NCBI RefSeq assembly: GCF_041435355.1
Contig: NZ_CP108442.1
Span: 682,001-746,000 of the forward strand
Reading direction: 5' to 3'
Source: Streptomyces sp. NBC_01276
GTDB lineage: Bacteria > Actinomycetota > Actinomycetes > Streptomycetales > Streptomycetaceae
Length of the DNA: 64,000 nucleotides
Both the position numbers and the translations under genes were made by a program. Below are positions 21,801 to 35,059 of this stretch, in pieces. How positions within the stretch are numbered: position 1 is the stretch's first letter; every line of letters begins with the position of its first letter. The notes below the pieces were generated by a model, which did not search any database, had not been told where the DNA came from, and was given only the letters and a program-made list of their open reading frames with translations.

Positions 21801-24800
21801 CCCTGGCTCGCCGACCACGCGGTGCTGGGTTCGACCCTGCTGCCGGGGACGGCGATGGTGGAGCTCGCGCTGCTGGCCGGGTTCCGGCTGGGTACGCCCG
21901 TCGTCGAGGACCTGACGCTGGAGGCGCCGCTGCCGCTGGACGGGGTCGAGGTGGACGTGCAGCTGGTCGGCGGCCCGCAGGACGGTGCGGGGAGGCGGCA
22001 GGTCCGCCTGTACTCCCGCACGGCGCAGGGCGTCGAGTGGGTCCGGCACGCGACGGGCACCCTCGCCCCGGCGCCGCACGACACGGTCACGGTCGCCGAC
22101 GCGCCGTCCGCCGGGGCCTGGCCTCCGGCGGGGGCGGTCGCGATCGACACGGACGGCCTCTACGAGCGGCTGGCCGGGCACGGTTACGCGTACGGGCCGG
22201 CGTTCCAGTGCCTGCGCGGTGCCTGGCGCGACGGGGACGACCTGTACGCGGAGGTCGTCCTGCCGCGAGGGGCGGCGGGAGCCGGTTCCGGTGAGGACGA
22301 CGACGCGCTGTTCACCGTGCATCCGGCTCTGCTGGACGCGGCGTTGCACGTGCTGGCCCTGGAGTCGCTGCCGCGGGAGGGCGAGCCGGCGGTCTTCCGG
22401 CTGCCGTTCGCGTGGAGCGACGTGCGGCTGTTCGCCACGGGGGCCTCGGAGTTGCGGGTCCGGCTGTCGCGGAGCGGGCCCGACGAGGTGTCACTGGCGG
22501 TGTCGGACGGGGCCGGCAACCCGCTGTTGTCGGTGGGTTCCCTGTCGGTGCGGCCCGTGGCGGCGGCCGGGCTCTCGGCCGCGCGGGGCGTGCGCGACGG
22601 GCTCTTCGGGATCGACTGGACGCCGCTGTCCACCCGGGTCGAGGGGCCCGTGGTGGCGCCGGCGGTCCTGGGCGAGGACCCGTACGGGCCGGCCGGGGCG
22701 GACTCGTATCCGGACCTGTCCGCTCTTCCCGAGCCCGTTCCGCCGGTCGTGGCGCTCTTCGCCGGGGAGTCCGGCGAGGACGTGCCCGCGGCGGTCCACG
22801 CGTCGACCGCCGCCCTGCTGGCGACCGTGCGGGAGTGGCTGGCCGACGAGCGGTTCGCGTCCTCGCGGCTGGCCGTGGTGACCCGTGGTGCGGTGGCGGC
22901 CGGGGAGGACGACCACGTACGGGATCCGGCGGCGGCGGCGCTGTGGGGTCTGGTGCGTTCGGCCCAGACCGAGTACCCGGGGCGGCTGCAGGTCGTGGAC
23001 CTCGACGGCACCGGGGCTTCCCGTGCGGCGCTGGCGACGGCGCTGGCCTGTGGTGAGCCGCAGTTCGCCGTCCGCGAGGGCGCGGTGTCGGTGCCGCGGC
23101 TGGTGCGGACGGGCGGCCCGGCGGCGGGGCTCGTGCCGCCCGAGGAGGGTGGCGACTGGCGGCTGGACGTGACCGCCAAGGGGACGTTGGAGAACCTGGC
23201 GCTGCTGCCCACCCCCCGCACACCCCTGGAACCCGGACAGATACGCATCGACGTCCGCGCCGCCGGCCTCAACTTCCGCGACGTCCTCATCGCCCTCGGC
23301 ATGTACCCCGGAAACGAAGCCCTCATCGGCAGCGAAGCCGCGGGCATCATCACCGAAACCGGCCCCGGCGTCACCCGCTTCACCCCCGGCGACCGCGTCT
23401 TCGGACTCTTCCCCGCCTCCATCGCCAACACCGCCGTCACCGACCACCGCATGGCCACCCACACCCCCCACCACCTCACCCACACACAAGCAGCCACCCT
23501 CCCCGTCGTCTACCTCACCGCCTACTACGCCCTCCACGACCTCGCCCACATCCAACCCGGACAAAAACTCCTCATCCACGCCGCCACCGGAGGCGTCGGC
23601 ATGGCCGCCCTCCAACTCGCCCGACACTGGAACATCGAAGTCTTCGCCACCGCCAGCCCCCACAAATGGCCCACCCTGCGCGCCATGGGACTCGACGACG
23701 ACCACATCGCCTCCAGCCGCACCCTCGACTTCGAACAACACTTCCTCAACACCACCCACAACACCGGCGTCGACGTCATCCTCGACTCCCTCGCCGGCGA
23801 CTTCGTCGACGCCTCACTCCGCCTCCTCCCCCACGGCGGACACTTCCTCGAAATGGGCAAAACCGACATCCGGGATCCCCAAACCATCGCCCGAACCCAC
23901 CCCGGCACCACCTACCAAGCCTTCGACCTCCAAGCCGACACCACCCCCGACCACATCCAGCACATGCTCACCCACCTCACCCACCTCCTCACCCAACAAG
24001 CCATCACCCCCCTCCCCACCACCACCTGGAACACCCACCAAGCACCCCAAGCCCTCCGCCACCTCCGCCAAGCCCGCCACACCGGCAAAATCGCCCTCAC
24101 CCACCCCACCCCCCTCAACCCCAACGGCACCATCCTCATCACCGGCGGCACCGGCACCCTCGGCGCCCACACCGCCCGACACCTCATCACCCACCACAAC
24201 GCCAAACACATCCACCTCATCAGCCGCCAAGGCCCCCACACCCCCACCGCCCAACAACTCCACACCGAACTCACCAACCTCGGCGCACACACCACCATCA
24301 CCGCCTGCGACACCACCGACCGGGACGCACTCGCCCGGCTCCTCGACGGCATCCCGGACGAACACCCGCTGACCGCCGTCGTCCACACCGCCGGCGTCCT
24401 CGACGACACGCTCCTCGACGGCCTCACCCCCGAGCGGCTGCACGACGTGCTGCGCCCCAAGGTGGACGCGGCCTGGAACCTGCACGAGCTGACCCGCCAC
24501 GCGGACCTGAGCGCGTTCGTCCTCTTCTCCTCGATCGCCGGCACCCTCGGCAACGCCGGGCAGGCCAACTACGCGGCGGCCAACACCTTCCTCGACGCCC
24601 TCGCGGAGTACCGCCGCTCCCAGGGGCTGCCGGGTTCCTCCCTCGCCTGGGGCCTGTGGGACCAGAGCAGCGGCATGACGGGCGCGCTGGACGAGACGAG
24701 CCGCGCCAGGATCGGCCGGAGCGGGGTCGCCCCCATGCCGGTCGAGGAGGCGCTGGCGCTGCTCGACGCGGCGCTGGTCTCGGACCGTGCCGTGACCGTC

Positions 24801-27800
24801 CCGGCCCACCTGGACCTCGCCGCCCTGCGCCGGCGGGCCGACGAGGGCGACCTGCCCGTGCTGCTCGGCTCCCTGGTCAAGCCGCGGCTGCCCCGCGCCG
24901 GGGCGCGCCCCGGCGCGGCGGGCCCGGCGGGTGCCGGGAACCAGGCCCTCGCGAAGCTCGTGGAGCTGCCCGCCGCCGAGCGGACCAAGGCGCTGCTGGA
25001 GCTGGTCCGCACCCAGGCCGCCACGGTGCTCGGGCACTCCACGACGGAAGCCGTCGACCCCGAACGACCCTTCGGCGAGATCGGTTTCGACTCGCTGACC
25101 TCGGTCGAGCTGCGCAACCGGATGAACGCGGCGACGGGCCTGCGCCTGTCGGCGACCCTGGCGTTCGACCACCCCACCCCGACGGCACTGGCCCGCCACG
25201 TCAACGAACTGCTCGAAGGAGCCGCGCCCGTACCGGAGGCGGCGCCCACCGCCGCCGCGGCGGCCGGCGCGGCGGACGAGCCGATCGCCGTCGTGGCGAT
25301 GAGCTGCCGCTACCCGGGCGGCGTCGCCTCGCCCGAGGACCTGTGGCGGCTGGTGGCCGAAGGCACCGACGCCATCGCGGAGTTCCCCACCGACCGCGGC
25401 TGGGACACCGCGGGCCTCTACCTGCCCAAGCCCGGGACGCCCGGCAGGACGTACACCCGGCACGGCGGCTTCCTCTACGACGCCCCGCTCTTCGACGCCG
25501 AGTTCTTCGGCATCAACCCGCGCGAGGCCACCGCGGCCGACCCGCAGCAGCGGCTCCTGCTGGAGACGGCCTGGGAGGCCTTCGAACGCGCGGGCATCGA
25601 CCCGGCGACGCTGCGCGGCAGTGACACGGGGGTCTTCGCGGGCACCAGCTCGCAGGACTACACGGCGCTGCTGGACTCCGCTCCCGACAGTGCGGGCGGC
25701 TACCGGCTCACGGGCAGCTCGGCGAGCATCATCTCCGGCCGGGTCGCCTACACCTTCGGCCTGGAGGGTCCGGCGGTCAGCATCGACACGGCGTGCTCCT
25801 CGTCGCTGGTGGCCATCCACCTCGCGGCGCAGGCGCTGCGCCGGGGCGAGTGCTCGCTCGCCCTGGCCGGCGGGGCCTCCGTACTGGCCACGCCGACGCT
25901 GTTCGTGGAGTTCAGCCGGCAGCGGGGGCTGGCCCCCGACGGCCGCTGCAAGGCCTTCTCGGCCGACGCCGACGGCACGAGCTGGGGCGAGGGCGTGGGT
26001 CTGGTGCTGCTGGAGCGGCTCTCCGACGCCGAGCGCAACGGGCGCCGGATCCTCGGGGTGATCCGGGGCAGCGCCGTCAACCAGGACGGTGCCAGCAACG
26101 GTCTGACGGCGCCCAACGGTCCGTCCCAGGAGCGGGTGATCCGCCAGGCCCTCGCCAACTCCCGCCTGGAACCCACCGACGTCGACGCCGTGGAGGCGCA
26201 CGGCACGGGCACCCGCCTCGGCGACCCCATCGAGGCCCAGGCCCTCCTCGCCACCTACGGGCAGAACCGGGCCGAGGGGCTGCCGGTGCACCTGGGCTCG
26301 GTGAAGTCGAACATCGGCCACACCCAGGCGGCCGCCGGTGTCGCGGGCGTGATCAAGATGGTCATGGCGATGCGCCACGGCGTCCTCCCGCCGACCCTGC
26401 ACGCCGAGGAGGCCACCCCGCACGTCGACTGGAGCGCCGGCTCCGCCCGGCTGGCCACCGAGGCCGCGCCCTGGCCCGAGACGGGCCGGCCGCGCCGCGC
26501 CGCGGTCTCCTCGTTCGGCATGAGCGGCACCAACGCGCACCTGGTCCTGGAGGGCGCGCCGGCCGTGGAGCCGCACCCCGCGGCGGAGGCCGTGGCCGGT
26601 CCGGCCGCGACGGTCGCGGCAGCCGGCACCGCGGCACCCGGTGTGGTGCCGTGGCTGCTGAGCGGGCGTTCCGCCGACGCCCTGCGGGCGCGGGCCGGGC
26701 AGCTGCTGGACCACCTCGGCTCCGGCCCCGGGGCCGGAGCCGGTGTCGGTGTCGCGGACGTCGCGCACGCCCTGGCGACGACCCGGGCCGCCTTCGAGCA
26801 CCGCGCGGTACTCGTGGGGGCGGACCGGGACGAGCTGCGCACGGGGCTCGCCGCACTGGCGCGGGGCGAAGCGGCGCCGGCGCTGACGCGGGGCCTCGCC
26901 CGGTCCGGGCACCGGGCGGTGTTCGTCTTCCCCGGCCAGGGCTCCCAGTGGCAGGGCATGGCGCTGGAGCTGCTCCGGGACTCCGAGGTGTTCCGGGAGC
27001 GGATGCGCGAGTGCGCCGAGGCGCTGGCCCCGCACACCGAGTGGGACCTCTTCGACCTCCTGCACGACAGGCCGGGGGCACCGGCGATGGACACCGCCGA
27101 GACGATCCAGTGCGCGCTGTTCGCGGTCATGGTGTCCCTGGCGGCGCTGTGGCGCTCGTACGGCGTCGAACCGGCCGCGGTCATCGGCCACTCCCAGGGC
27201 GAGATGGCGGCGGCGTGCGTCGCGGGCGCGCTCACCCTGGAGGACGCCGCCCGCGTCGTGGCCCTGCGCGCCCGGGCACTCGACACCCTGCACGGCAGCG
27301 GCGGCATGCTGTCGGTGCCCCTGCCGCACTCCGAGGTCGTGGAGCTGCTGCGGCGGTGGGACGAGCGGCTTTCGGTCGCGGCCGTCAACGGTCCGCGGTC
27401 CACCGTGGTCTCCGGTGACGTCGAGGCGCTGCGCGAGATGCACGAGCACTGCACCGCCGGGGGCGTGCGCAGCAAGGTCCTGCCCGTCGGCTACGCCTCG
27501 CACGGCCCGCACGTCGAGGCGGTCCGGGAGCGTCTCGCCGAGGTGCTGGCGCCGGTGGCCCCGCTCCCCTGCGCCATCCCCTTCTACTCGACCGTCACCG
27601 CGGGCCCCGTCGACACCACCGGCCTGGACGCCGGCTACTGGTACCGCAACCTGCGCGGCACCGTCCGCTTCGCGGAGACCGTCGCCGCCCTGGCGGCCGC
27701 GGGGCACCACACCTTCATCGAGGTCAGTCCCCACCCGGTGCTGACCCTCGGAGTCCAGGAGACGCTGGAGGAGCTGGACCCGCGCGCGGCCACCACCGTG

Positions 27801-30800
27801 ATCGGTACGCTGCGCCGCGACGACGGCGGGCCCTCCCGGATGCTCGCCGCGCTCGCCGCCGCGCACGTCCAGGGCCTCGACGTGGACTGGTCACCGGCCC
27901 TGCCCGCGGCCACGGGACCGGCCGTCGACCTGCCGACGTACCCGTTCCAGCGGCGTCGGCACTGGCTGGACGCGGGACCCGCGCGGCCGGGTTCCGGGCG
28001 GCTGGGGCTGCGGCCGGCCGGTCACCCGCTGCTCGGCGCGGCCCTGCCGCTCGCGGGCAGCGATGGCCTCATCGTCACGGGCAGCCTGTCGCGCGCGGAC
28101 CGGCCGTGGCTCGCGGACCACGCGGTGACCGGGACCGTCCTGCTGCCGGGCACCGCCTTCGTGGAACTCGCCCTGCACGCCGCCGGGGAGGTGGGCTGTG
28201 CGGGTGTCGAGGAGCTGACGCTGCTGGCGCCGCTGCCGCTGGCGGAGGAGGCCGTACACCTCCAGCTGACCGTCGGCGCGCCGGACGGGGCGGGGCTGCG
28301 GCCCCTGCAGATCCACTCCCGGCCCGGCGGCGCCGACGCGGACCTGCCCTGGACCCGGCACGTCACGGGGACGCTGGGCACGGCGGTCCGGCCGGAGGAG
28401 GACCACGCGCTCGTGTCCTGGCCGCCGGCCGGAGCGACACCGGTGGACGTGGGCGGGCACTACGCGTTCCTGCGGTCCCTCGGGTACGAGTACGGGCCGG
28501 CCTTCCGGGGGCTGACGGCCGCCTGGCGCTCCGGCGAGGACCTGTACGCCGAAGTGGCCCTGGACGCAGCCCTGTCGGAGGAGGCCGACACCTTCGGACT
28601 GCACCCGGCGCTGCTGGACGCGGCCCTGCACGCCCTAGGCCTGGACGGGCCCGGCGACGAGGACCGGCCGGTGCGGCTGCCGTTCGCCTGGAGCGGTGTG
28701 CGGCTGCACGCACGGGGTGCCCGGGAGCTGCGCGTACGGATCTCTCCGGCGGGCGCGGACGCGGTTCGCGTGCACGTCGCGGACTCCACCGGGCAGCCGG
28801 TGGCCTCGGTGGACTCCCTGGTCCTGCGGGCCGGGTCGCCGGGTCGGGCGCCCAGCGATGCGACCGGGGCGGACTGCCTGTTCCGGCCCGAGTGGGCGCC
28901 CGTGCCCGCGGCGGACGCGGACGCCGCCGCCTGGGCCGTGCTGGGATCGGCCGGCCTGGCCGAAGCCCTGGACGCCGCCCCGTACGCGGAGCTGCGGGCG
29001 CCGGCCGGCGAGGTGCCGGCGGCGGTGGTGGTCGAGTGCCGGGAGCCGTCCGGCGGTGACCTCGCCGGGCTCACGCGGGAGGCGACGTGCCGGGCCCTCG
29101 GCCTGGCGCAGGCCTGGCTCGCCGACGAACGGTTCGCCTCCTCACGGCTGGTGTTCCTCACCCGGGGCGCCGTGGCGGCCGGGGCCGCCGATCAGGTGCA
29201 CGACCTCGCGCACGCCGCGGTGTGGGGTCTGCTGCGCACGGCCCAGTCGGAGAACCCGGGGCGCTTCGTCCTGCTGGACGTGGACGGCCGGGAGGAGTCC
29301 CGGGACGCGATCCGTGCCGCGGTGGCCACCGGTGAGCCCCAACTGGCACTCCGTGAGGGGGAGGTGCGTGCCGCGCGGCTCGTCCGTGCGACGCCGGGCG
29401 ACCACGAGCTGGCGCCGCCGGACGCTGCGGACTGGCGTCTGGAGAGCGTGGCGAAGGGGACGTTGGAGAACCTGGCGCTGCTGCCCACCCCCCGCACACC
29501 CCTGGAACCCGGACAGATACGCATCGACGTCCGCGCCGCCGGCCTCAACTTCCGCGACGTCCTCATCGCCCTCGGCATGTACCCCGGAAACGAAGCCCTC
29601 ATCGGCAGCGAAGCCGCGGGCATCATCACCGAAACCGGCCCCGGCGTCACCCGCTTCACCCCCGGCGACCGCGTCTTCGGACTCTTCCCCGCCTCCATCG
29701 CCAACACCGCCGTCACCGACCACCGCATGGCCACCCACACCCCCCACCACCTCACCCACACACAAGCAGCCACCCTCCCCGTCGTCTACCTCACCGCCTA
29801 CTACGCCCTCCACGACCTCGCCCACATCCAACCCGGACAAAAACTCCTCATCCACGCCGCCACCGGAGGCGTCGGCATGGCCGCCCTCCAACTCGCCCGA
29901 CACTGGAACATCGAAGTCTTCGCCACCGCCAGCCCCCACAAATGGCCCACCCTGCGCGCCATGGGACTCGACGACGACCACATCGCCTCCAGCCGCACCC
30001 TCGACTTCGAACAACACTTCCTCAACACCACCCACAACACCGGCGTCGACGTCATCCTCGACTCCCTCGCCGGCGACTTCGTCGACGCCTCACTCCGCCT
30101 CCTCCCCCACGGCGGACACTTCCTCGAAATGGGCAAAACCGACATCCGGGATCCCCAAACCATCGCCCGAACCCACCCCGGCACCACCTACCAAGCCTTC
30201 GACCTCCAAGCCGACACCACCCCCGACCACATCCAGCACATGCTCACCCACCTCACCCACCTCCTCACCCAACAAGCCATCACCCCCCTCCCCACCACCA
30301 CCTGGAACACCCACCAAGCACCCCAAGCCCTCCGCCACCTCCGCCAAGCCCGCCACACCGGCAAAATCGCCCTCACCCACCCCACCCCCCTCAACCCCAA
30401 CGGCACCATCCTCATCACCGGCGGCACCGGCACCCTCGGCGCCCACACCGCCCGACACCTCATCACCCACCACAACGCCAAACACATCCACCTCATCAGC
30501 CGCCAAGGCCCCCACACCCCCACCGCCCAACAACTCCACACCGAACTCACCAACCTCGGCGCACACACCACCATCACCGCCTGCGACACCACCGACCGAC
30601 AGGCCGTGTCCGAACTGCTGGCATCGCTGCCGGTGCCGCTCACCGCCGTCATCCATGCGGCCGGCACCCTCGACGACGCGGTGCTCACCGAACTGACCCC
30701 GGACCGGGTGGAGGAGGTGCTGCGGCCCAAGGTGGACGCCGCCGTGATCCTGGACGAGCTGACCCGCGACATGGACCTCTCGGCATTCGTCCTGTTCTCC

Positions 30801-31733
30801 TCGGCCGCTGCCACCGTCGGCTCTCCCGGCCAGGCCAACTACGCGGCGGCCAACGCCTTCCTCGACGCCCTCGCGCAGCGGCGCCGCTCACAGGGACTGC
30901 CCGCGGTGTCGATGGCCTGGGGACTGTGGGCCGAACGCTCCGGGATGACCGCCCACCTGGGGCGGACGGACCTGGGCCGGATGTCCCGCACGGGCATGGT
31001 CCCGCTCACCACCGAGACCGGTCTGGCCCTGTTCGACCGGGCCCTGACGGCCGCCGAAGCGGTGGTCGTGCCCGCCCTGCTCGATCCGGCGGCCCTGCGG
31101 GAGCGGGCCGGGAACGGCACCCTGCCCCCCGTACTGGGGAACCTGTTCCGCGCCCCGCTGCGCCGTGCGGCCCGGTCCTCCGACGGCGCGGCGCCGGCCG
31201 GGTCCTGGGAGCGCAGGCTGCTCGCGCTGTCCGAGGAGGAACGGGACGAGGCCCTGCTCGGCCTGGTGCGTGGCGAGGCCGGCGCGGTCCTCGGACACTC
31301 CGCGGCGGACGGCATGGAGGCCGAACGCCCCTTCACGGCCATGGGGTTCGACTCCCTGACCGCCGTCGAACTGCGCAACCGGCTCGCCGGCGCGACCGGG
31401 CTGCGACTGCCCTCGACCCTGGTCTTCGACCACCCCACTCCGGGCGCCCTCGCCCGCCACCTGCGGGACGCCCTGCTCCCCGCGACCCCCGCGGCCCCTG
31501 ATCCGGCCCTCGCCGAACTGGCGGGCGTGGAAGCCCTGTTGAACGGAACCGACCCGGCCGACGACTCCGTGCGCCAGGAGGTGGTCCAGCGACTGGAAGC
31601 GCTGGTGGCCACCTGGGGCCGGACGCGGCGCGGCGCCGCGGCGGGGGCCGCCGCCCGGGAGCTCGCACAGGCGTCGTCGGACGAGATCTTCGCCCTGATC
31701 GACCGGGACCTAGGCCGGGCGGCGGGCCGCTGA
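18897..31733 (+). CDS. Type I modular PKS, two fully reducing modules
   Basis: 4278 residues. Residues 1-30 form a charged coiled-coil docking helix ([17 protein letters not shown]). First module: KS 33-460, AT 563-925 (GHSVGE and HAFH, malonyl), DH 940-1235, ER 1425-1735, KR 1742-1935 (LDD, B-type), ACP 2025-2100 (GFDSL). Second module: KS 2128-2550, AT 2675-3025 (GHSQGE and YASH, methylmalonyl), DH 3040-3320, ER 3520-3830, KR 3835-4020 (LDD), ACP 4110-4190. A C-terminal docking tail ends [12 protein letters not shown]. All catalytic motifs examined are intact: [12 protein letters not shown] HxxxGxxxxP and Dxxx[12 protein letters not shown]. Both modules should give saturated carbons, the second adding the methyl branch beside the final ketone. 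Start ATG follows AAAGG. The two ER/KR regions share a 1.1-kb near-identical tract. Confidence 0.96.
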   Translation: MASEEELREYLKRATGNLARVRQRLREVETDRHEPVAVVAMSCRYPGGVTSPEELWRLVADGTDAIDGFPTDRGWDLDGLYDPDRDQVGTSYTRHGGFLYDAPRFDPEFFGLSPREALATDPQQRLLLETAWEAVERAGIVPESLRGSRTGVFAGVMYNDYASRLTPAPKTFEGYIGYGSAGSVASGRVAYTLGLEGPAVTVDTACSSSLVAIHLAIQSLRNGECGLALAGGVTVMATPNTFVEFSRQRGLSEDGRCKAFSADADGTGWSEGAGLLLLERLSDAQRNGHRVLAVIRGSAVNQDGASSQLTAPNGPAQQRLIREALASARLEPADVDAVEAHGTGTRLGDPIEAQALLATYGQNRPTDRPLHLGSLKSNIGHTQAAAGVGGVIKMVMAMHHGLLPKTLHADEPSPHIDWTEGAVSLLTDAAPWQPDGERPRRAAVSSFGISGTNAHLILEQAPPTESGAEAGAERPAGAPVVPWVVSGRSEAALRAQAARLHERLTELPEASAPAVGRALAGTRTQFPHRAAVVAGDREALMTGLAALASGGGALEGVASARGRLAFLFTGQGSQRAGMGRELYAAFPVFAAAFDEVCDALEAHGQPVREALADAEAVHRTQYAQPALFAIESALFRLWESWGVRPDVVAGHSVGELTAAYVAGVLSLDDAARLVVERGRLMQALPAGGAMLAVQASEERVLPLLAGLEDSAVLAAVNGPESTVVSGDEDAVAAVAARLEELGVRTRRLTVSHAFHSPHMDAMLEEFRAVARGLDFRAPTIPVVSTLTGRRATARELGSADYWADHARQAVRFHAAVRTLRDEGVTAFVELGPDGPLTAMAQAETEAEAGAGAGAGTEAGAGVPAVCVASLRKDRPEPQAVMTALARLHVRGAVEVDWQGVFGGDGNDSVDLPTYAFQRERHWLDAAEARGDLGAAGLAAAEHPLLGAAVELAGGQGHLFTGRLSLTALPWLADHAVLGSTLLPGTAMVELALLAGFRLGTPVVEDLTLEAPLPLDGVEVDVQLVGGPQDGAGRRQVRLYSRTAQGVEWVRHATGTLAPAPHDTVTVADAPSAGAWPPAGAVAIDTDGLYERLAGHGYAYGPAFQCLRGAWRDGDDLYAEVVLPRGAAGAGSGEDDDALFTVHPALLDAALHVLALESLPREGEPAVFRLPFAWSDVRLFATGASELRVRLSRSGPDEVSLAVSDGAGNPLLSVGSLSVRPVAAAGLSAARGVRDGLFGIDWTPLSTRVEGPVVAPAVLGEDPYGPAGADSYPDLSALPEPVPPVVALFAGESGEDVPAAVHASTAALLATVREWLADERFASSRLAVVTRGAVAAGEDDHVRDPAAAALWGLVRSAQTEYPGRLQVVDLDGTGASRAALATALACGEPQFAVREGAVSVPRLVRTGGPAAGLVPPEEGGDWRLDVTAKGTLENLALLPTPRTPLEPGQIRIDVRAAGLNFRDVLIALGMYPGNEALIGSEAAGIITETGPGVTRFTPGDRVFGLFPASIANTAVTDHRMATHTPHHLTHTQAATLPVVYLTAYYALHDLAHIQPGQKLLIHAATGGVGMAALQLARHWNIEVFATASPHKWPTLRAMGLDDDHIASSRTLDFEQHFLNTTHNTGVDVILDSLAGDFVDASLRLLPHGGHFLEMGKTDIRDPQTIARTHPGTTYQAFDLQADTTPDHIQHMLTHLTHLLTQQAITPLPTTTWNTHQAPQALRHLRQARHTGKIALTHPTPLNPNGTILITGGTGTLGAHTARHLITHHNAKHIHLISRQGPHTPTAQQLHTELTNLGAHTTITACDTTDRDALARLLDGIPDEHPLTAVVHTAGVLDDTLLDGLTPERLHDVLRPKVDAAWNLHELTRHADLSAFVLFSSIAGTLGNAGQANYAAANTFLDALAEYRRSQGLPGSSLAWGLWDQSSGMTGALDETSRARIGRSGVAPMPVEEALALLDAALVSDRAVTVPAHLDLAALRRRADEGDLPVLLGSLVKPRLPRAGARPGAAGPAGAGNQALAKLVELPAAERTKALLELVRTQAATVLGHSTTEAVDPERPFGEIGFDSLTSVELRNRMNAATGLRLSATLAFDHPTPTALARHVNELLEGAAPVPEAAPTAAAAAGAADEPIAVVAMSCRYPGGVASPEDLWRLVAEGTDAIAEFPTDRGWDTAGLYLPKPGTPGRTYTRHGGFLYDAPLFDAEFFGINPREATAADPQQRLLLETAWEAFERAGIDPATLRGSDTGVFAGTSSQDYTALLDSAPDSAGGYRLTGSSASIISGRVAYTFGLEGPAVSIDTACSSSLVAIHLAAQALRRGECSLALAGGASVLATPTLFVEFSRQRGLAPDGRCKAFSADADGTSWGEGVGLVLLERLSDAERNGRRILGVIRGSAVNQDGASNGLTAPNGPSQERVIRQALANSRLEPTDVDAVEAHGTGTRLGDPIEAQALLATYGQNRAEGLPVHLGSVKSNIGHTQAAAGVAGVIKMVMAMRHGVLPPTLHAEEATPHVDWSAGSARLATEAAPWPETGRPRRAAVSSFGMSGTNAHLVLEGAPAVEPHPAAEAVAGPAATVAAAGTAAPGVVPWLLSGRSADALRARAGQLLDHLGSGPGAGAGVGVADVAHALATTRAAFEHRAVLVGADRDELRTGLAALARGEAAPALTRGLARSGHRAVFVFPGQGSQWQGMALELLRDSEVFRERMRECAEALAPHTEWDLFDLLHDRPGAPAMDTAETIQCALFAVMVSLAALWRSYGVEPAAVIGHSQGEMAAACVAGALTLEDAARVVALRARALDTLHGSGGMLSVPLPHSEVVELLRRWDERLSVAAVNGPRSTVVSGDVEALREMHEHCTAGGVRSKVLPVGYASHGPHVEAVRERLAEVLAPVAPLPCAIPFYSTVTAGPVDTTGLDAGYWYRNLRGTVRFAETVAALAAAGHHTFIEVSPHPVLTLGVQETLEELDPRAATTVIGTLRRDDGGPSRMLAALAAAHVQGLDVDWSPALPAATGPAVDLPTYPFQRRRHWLDAGPARPGSGRLGLRPAGHPLLGAALPLAGSDGLIVTGSLSRADRPWLADHAVTGTVLLPGTAFVELALHAAGEVGCAGVEELTLLAPLPLAEEAVHLQLTVGAPDGAGLRPLQIHSRPGGADADLPWTRHVTGTLGTAVRPEEDHALVSWPPAGATPVDVGGHYAFLRSLGYEYGPAFRGLTAAWRSGEDLYAEVALDAALSEEADTFGLHPALLDAALHALGLDGPGDEDRPVRLPFAWSGVRLHARGARELRVRISPAGADAVRVHVADSTGQPVASVDSLVLRAGSPGRAPSDATGADCLFRPEWAPVPAADADAAAWAVLGSAGLAEALDAAPYAELRAPAGEVPAAVVVECREPSGGDLAGLTREATCRALGLAQAWLADERFASSRLVFLTRGAVAAGAADQVHDLAHAAVWGLLRTAQSENPGRFVLLDVDGREESRDAIRAAVATGEPQLALREGEVRAARLVRATPGDHELAPPDAADWRLESVAKGTLENLALLPTPRTPLEPGQIRIDVRAAGLNFRDVLIALGMYPGNEALIGSEAAGIITETGPGVTRFTPGDRVFGLFPASIANTAVTDHRMATHTPHHLTHTQAATLPVVYLTAYYALHDLAHIQPGQKLLIHAATGGVGMAALQLARHWNIEVFATASPHKWPTLRAMGLDDDHIASSRTLDFEQHFLNTTHNTGVDVILDSLAGDFVDASLRLLPHGGHFLEMGKTDIRDPQTIARTHPGTTYQAFDLQADTTPDHIQHMLTHLTHLLTQQAITPLPTTTWNTHQAPQALRHLRQARHTGKIALTHPTPLNPNGTILITGGTGTLGAHTARHLITHHNAKHIHLISRQGPHTPTAQQLHTELTNLGAHTTITACDTTDRQAVSELLASLPVPLTAVIHAAGTLDDAVLTELTPDRVEEVLRPKVDAAVILDELTRDMDLSAFVLFSSAAATVGSPGQANYAAANAFLDALAQRRRSQGLPAVSMAWGLWAERSGMTAHLGRTDLGRMSRTGMVPLTTETGLALFDRALTAAEAVVVPALLDPAALRERAGNGTLPPVLGNLFRAPLRRAARSSDGAAPAGSWERRLLALSEEERDEALLGLVRGEAGAVLGHSAADGMEAERPFTAMGFDSLTAVELRNRLAGATGLRLPSTLVFDHPTPGALARHLRDALLPATPAAPDPALAELAGVEALLNGTDPADDSVRQEVVQRLEALVATWGRTRRGAAAGAAARELAQASSDEIFALIDRDLGRAAGR
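23178..24322 (+). repeat. 1.1-kb ER/KR repeat, copy 1
   Basis: Bases 23178-24322 match 29454-30598 (offset 6276) with no difference seen by eye; the encoded proteins are identical. The tract covers the whole ER and the NADPH-binding half of the KR, ending at the codons for TACDTTDR. It is markedly G-poor on the coding strand. Confidence 0.9.
29454..30598 (+). repeat. 1.1-kb ER/KR repeat, copy 2
   Basis: Copy of 23178-24322 in the following module. Upstream (DH-ER linker) and downstream (KR catalytic half) the two modules diverge at once, so the identity reflects conversion or recent duplication of a reductive segment rather than of the whole module. Confidence 0.9.
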
Positions 31734-31768
31734 TGCCTTCCCGACCGATCGAAGAGGAGGACTCCACG

Positions 31769-34700
31769 ATGACCAACGAAGAGAAGCTGCTCGACTACCT
31801 CAAGTGGGTGACGGCCGACCTGCAGGAAACGCGGGAGCTGTTGCGCGAGGCCCGTGCCGCGGCCGGTGAACCGATCGCGATCGTCGCGATGAGCTGCCGC
31901 TTCCCCGGGGACGTCCGCACCCCCGAGGAGCTGTGGCGGCTCGTCGAGGCGGGCACCGACGCCGTCTCCGCCTTCCCCGGCGACCGGGGCTGGGACCTCG
32001 CTTCCCTATACGACGCCGACCCCGCGCGCAAGGGGACGACGTACGCCTCCGGCGGCGGTTTCCTGCACGACGCCGGCGAGTTCGGCGCCGAGTTCTTCGG
32101 CATCAGCCCGCGGGAGGCCACGGCGATGGATCCGCAGCAGCGACTGCTGCTGGAGACGGCGTGGGAGGCCTTCGAGGGCGCGGGGATCGTCCCGGAGACC
32201 CTGCGCGGCAGCAACACCGGCGTCTACGCGGGGGTGGTCGGCCAGCGCTACGCACCGCATCCCCAGGAGGCTCCCGAGGAGTTCGAGGGCCAGCTGATGA
32301 CCGGGACGGCCACCAGCGTGGCCTCCGGGCGGATCTCCTTCACCTTCGGTCTGGAGGGGCCGGCCCTGACGGTGGACACCGCCTGTTCCTCGTCCCTGGT
32401 CGCCGTCCACCTGGCCGTGCAAGCGCTGCGACGGGGCGAGTGCGACCTGGCGCTGGCCGGCGGGGTGACCGTGATGGCCACCCCCGACACCTTCGTGGAG
32501 TTCAGCCGGCAGCGCGGGCTGTCCGAGGACGGCCGCTGCAGGGCCTTCTCCGCCGACGCCGACGGCACCGGGCTCGCCGAGGGCGCGGGCCTGCTCCTGC
32601 TGGAGAGGCTCTCCGACGCCGAGCGCAACGGGCGCCGGATCCTGGCGGTCATCCGAGGCAGCGCCGTCAACCAGGACGGGGTCAGCAACGGCCTCACCGC
32701 CCCGAACGGGCCCGCCCAGGAGCGGGTGATCCGCCGGGCCCTCGCGGACGCGGGCGTGGAGTCCGCCGGTATCGACGCCGTGGAGGCGCACGGTACGGGC
32801 ACCCGTCTCGGCGACCCCATCGAAGCCCAGGCCCTCCTCGCCACCTACGGCCGGAACCGGCCCGCCGACCGGCCCCTGCGCCTGGGCTCCCTCAAGTCCA
32901 ACATCGGCCACACCCAGGCGGCGGCCGGCGTCGGCGGGATCATCAAGATGGTCATGGCCCTGCGCCACGGCGTCCTCCCCAGGACCCTCCACGCCGACGA
33001 GCCCACCCCGCACGTCGACTGGACCGCCGGAGCCGTCTCCCTCCTCACCGAGGCCACCCCCTGGCAGCCGGACGGCGAACGCCCCCGCCGGGCCGCCGTC
33101 TCCTCCTTCGGCATCAGCGGCACCAACGCCCACCTCGTCCTGGAGGAGGCGCCTTCGGCCGCGGAGCCGACGGCCGGCGAGCCCGTGCAGGAGGTTCCCC
33201 TGCCGTGGGTGGTGTCGGGCCGCACCGCCACGGACGTACGGGCCCAGGCCCGGCGGCTGCACCGCCATCTGGTCGACCACCCGGACGCCGGGGCCGCGGA
33301 CGTCGGCTGGTCCCTGGCCACCACGCGGACCCACTTCCCGCACCGGGCCGCCGTCATCGGACGCGACCGCGAGGAGCTGATGGGCTCGCTGCGGGAACTG
33401 GCGCGGGGCCGGGGCACCGCCGGAGCCGTCCGCGGCTCCGCGGCCCCGGGCGGCGGGACCGCGTTCCTCTTCACCGGGCAGGGAAGTCAGCGCCCGGGTA
33501 TGGGCGCCGAGCTGGCCGAGGCCTTCCCGGTCTTCGCCAAGGCCCTCGGCGAGGTGTGCGACCACCTGGACGTGCACCTGGACCGGCCGCTGCGGGACGT
33601 CCTGTTCGCCGCGCCGGACAGCGCGGAGGCGGCCCTCCTGCAGCGCACCGCCTACACCCAGCCGGCGTTGTTCGCCCTGGAGACGGCCCTGTACCGGCTG
33701 TTGCGCCACTGGGGCCTCACCCCTTCCCACCTCATCGGGCACTCCATCGGCGAGCTGAGCGCCGCGCACGCCGCCGGGGTCCTGGACCTGCCCGACGCCG
33801 CGGCCCTGGTGGCCGCGCGGGCGCGGCTGATGGACGCGCTGCCCGCCGAGGGCGTGATGATCGCCGTGGAGGCCGAGGAGGCGGAGGTCCTTGCGCTCCT
33901 GGCCGGGCACGAGGACCGCGTCGGCCTGGCCGCCGTCAACGGCCCCCGCTCGGTGGTGCTGTCCGGGGAGCGTGAAACGGCCGAACGCATCGCCGGCCGT
34001 CTCGCCGAACGGGGTCGCCGGACCACCCGGCTCCAGGTCAGCCACGCGTTCCACTCGCCGCTCATGGAGCCCGCGCTGGAGGAGTTCCGGGCGTTCGCCG
34101 CGACGCTGGCCTTCCGCCCGCCGCGGATCCCGGTCGTCTCCAACGTCACCGGCCGCCCGGCCACCGACGCGGAGCTGTGCTCGCCCGCGTACTGGGCCCG
34201 GCAGATCCGCTCGGCCGTGCGCTTCCACGACGGCGTGCGCCACCTGTCGGACGCTGGCGTGTCCACGTACGTCGAGGTGGGGCCGGACGCGGTGCTGAGT
34301 TCCCTGGCGCAGCGGGGCCTGCCGCCCGGGGAGCACGTGTTCGCGCCGGTGCTGCTGAAGGGCCGGCCGGAGGCACCGCGTGCGGTGGACGCCCTCGCCC
34401 GGGCGTGGGCCAACGGGGCGGGGGTGGACTGGGACACCGTCTTCGCGGGCGCCGGCCCGGTGGAACTGCCGCCCTACGCCTTCCAGCGCCGGACCTACTG
34501 GCTGGAGTCGGCGGCGGCCCGCGGCGGCCGGCGCGCCGGCGGGGCGGACGCCGGGTTCTGGGACGAGGTCTCCCGCGCGGACCTGGACGGCCTGGCCGGC
34601 CGGCTCGGTCTGGACGACGGGCACCGGGCCGCGCTGGGCGAGCTGCTGCCGGCCCTGTCGGCCTGGTGGAGCCGTTCGGATCCGCACGGAGCCGGGGCCG

Positions 34701-35059
34701 GAGCCGGAGCCGGAGCCGCGTCGCCACCGCTGGTGGAGGACACCGAGCGGCAGGGCTTGCTGACCGAGAGCCTCGCGGGCGCCACCGTCGAGGAACAGGA
34801 GCGCGTGCTGCTGGACCTCGTACGCGTCCACGCCGCCGCCGTCCTCGGGCACGACGCCCCGGACGCCATCGACGCTGAGGTGCCGTTCCTGCGCCTGGGC
34901 TTCTCTTCCTTCACCGCGCTCGACCTGCGCAACCGGCTGTGCCTGGACACCGGTCTGCTGCTGGAACCGGTCGTCGTCTTCGACCACCCCTCGCCCCTCT
35001 CCCTCGCCCGATACCTGCGCACCGTGCTCGGTGCGCCGCACACCAAGGAGTCCGCATGA
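31769..35059 (+). CDS. Type I PKS, single non-reducing terminal module (KS-AT-ACP)
   Basis: 1096 residues: docking helix [20 protein letters not shown] 34-460 ([25 protein letters not shown]), AT 565-915 (GHSIGE and HAFH, malonyl), a linker of about 90 residues, ACP 1010-1085. There is no KR, DH, ER or TE, so the chain leaves as a beta-keto thioester, as tetronate ring formation requires. The ACP site reads GFSSF instead of GFDSL: the Ser is kept, the Asp before it is Ser. The ATG at 31769 is preferred because GAAGAGGAGG precedes it and the docking helix begins there; an in-frame ATG at 31733 overlapping the previous stop would add 12 residues. It ends in an ATGA overlap with the flavoprotein gene. 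Confidence 0.94.
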   Translation: MTNEEKLLDYLKWVTADLQETRELLREARAAAGEPIAIVAMSCRFPGDVRTPEELWRLVEAGTDAVSAFPGDRGWDLASLYDADPARKGTTYASGGGFLHDAGEFGAEFFGISPREATAMDPQQRLLLETAWEAFEGAGIVPETLRGSNTGVYAGVVGQRYAPHPQEAPEEFEGQLMTGTATSVASGRISFTFGLEGPALTVDTACSSSLVAVHLAVQALRRGECDLALAGGVTVMATPDTFVEFSRQRGLSEDGRCRAFSADADGTGLAEGAGLLLLERLSDAERNGRRILAVIRGSAVNQDGVSNGLTAPNGPAQERVIRRALADAGVESAGIDAVEAHGTGTRLGDPIEAQALLATYGRNRPADRPLRLGSLKSNIGHTQAAAGVGGIIKMVMALRHGVLPRTLHADEPTPHVDWTAGAVSLLTEATPWQPDGERPRRAAVSSFGISGTNAHLVLEEAPSAAEPTAGEPVQEVPLPWVVSGRTATDVRAQARRLHRHLVDHPDAGAADVGWSLATTRTHFPHRAAVIGRDREELMGSLRELARGRGTAGAVRGSAAPGGGTAFLFTGQGSQRPGMGAELAEAFPVFAKALGEVCDHLDVHLDRPLRDVLFAAPDSAEAALLQRTAYTQPALFALETALYRLLRHWGLTPSHLIGHSIGELSAAHAAGVLDLPDAAALVAARARLMDALPAEGVMIAVEAEEAEVLALLAGHEDRVGLAAVNGPRSVVLSGERETAERIAGRLAERGRRTTRLQVSHAFHSPLMEPALEEFRAFAATLAFRPPRIPVVSNVTGRPATDAELCSPAYWARQIRSAVRFHDGVRHLSDAGVSTYVEVGPDAVLSSLAQRGLPPGEHVFAPVLLKGRPEAPRAVDALARAWANGAGVDWDTVFAGAGPVELPPYAFQRRTYWLESAAARGGRRAGGADAGFWDEVSRADLDGLAGRLGLDDGHRAALGELLPALSAWWSRSDPHGAGAGAGAGAASPPLVEDTERQGLLTESLAGATVEEQERVLLDLVRVHAAAVLGHDAPDAIDAEVPFLRLGFSSFTALDLRNRLCLDTGLLLEPVVVFDHPSPLSLARYLRTVLGAPHTKESA

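Noticed and set aside
23814..27866. Long minus-strand open frame (about 1350 codons) opposite PKS2
   Set aside because: Composition is low-complexity Val/Gly/Arg/His, no domain is visible, and the plus strand encodes an intact module. It is a codon-bias shadow.
31733..31735. ATG at 31733 as start of the third PKS
   Set aside because: It overlaps the previous stop and is possible by coupling, but the strong ribosome site and the docking helix begin at 31769.
18897..35059. Assignment of the product as abyssomicin or a decalin spirotetronate
   Set aside because: The two DH-ER-KR modules remove the C7 ketone of abyssomicin and the C4-C5 alkene needed for the decalin dienophile; only one methyl is added in the visible part.
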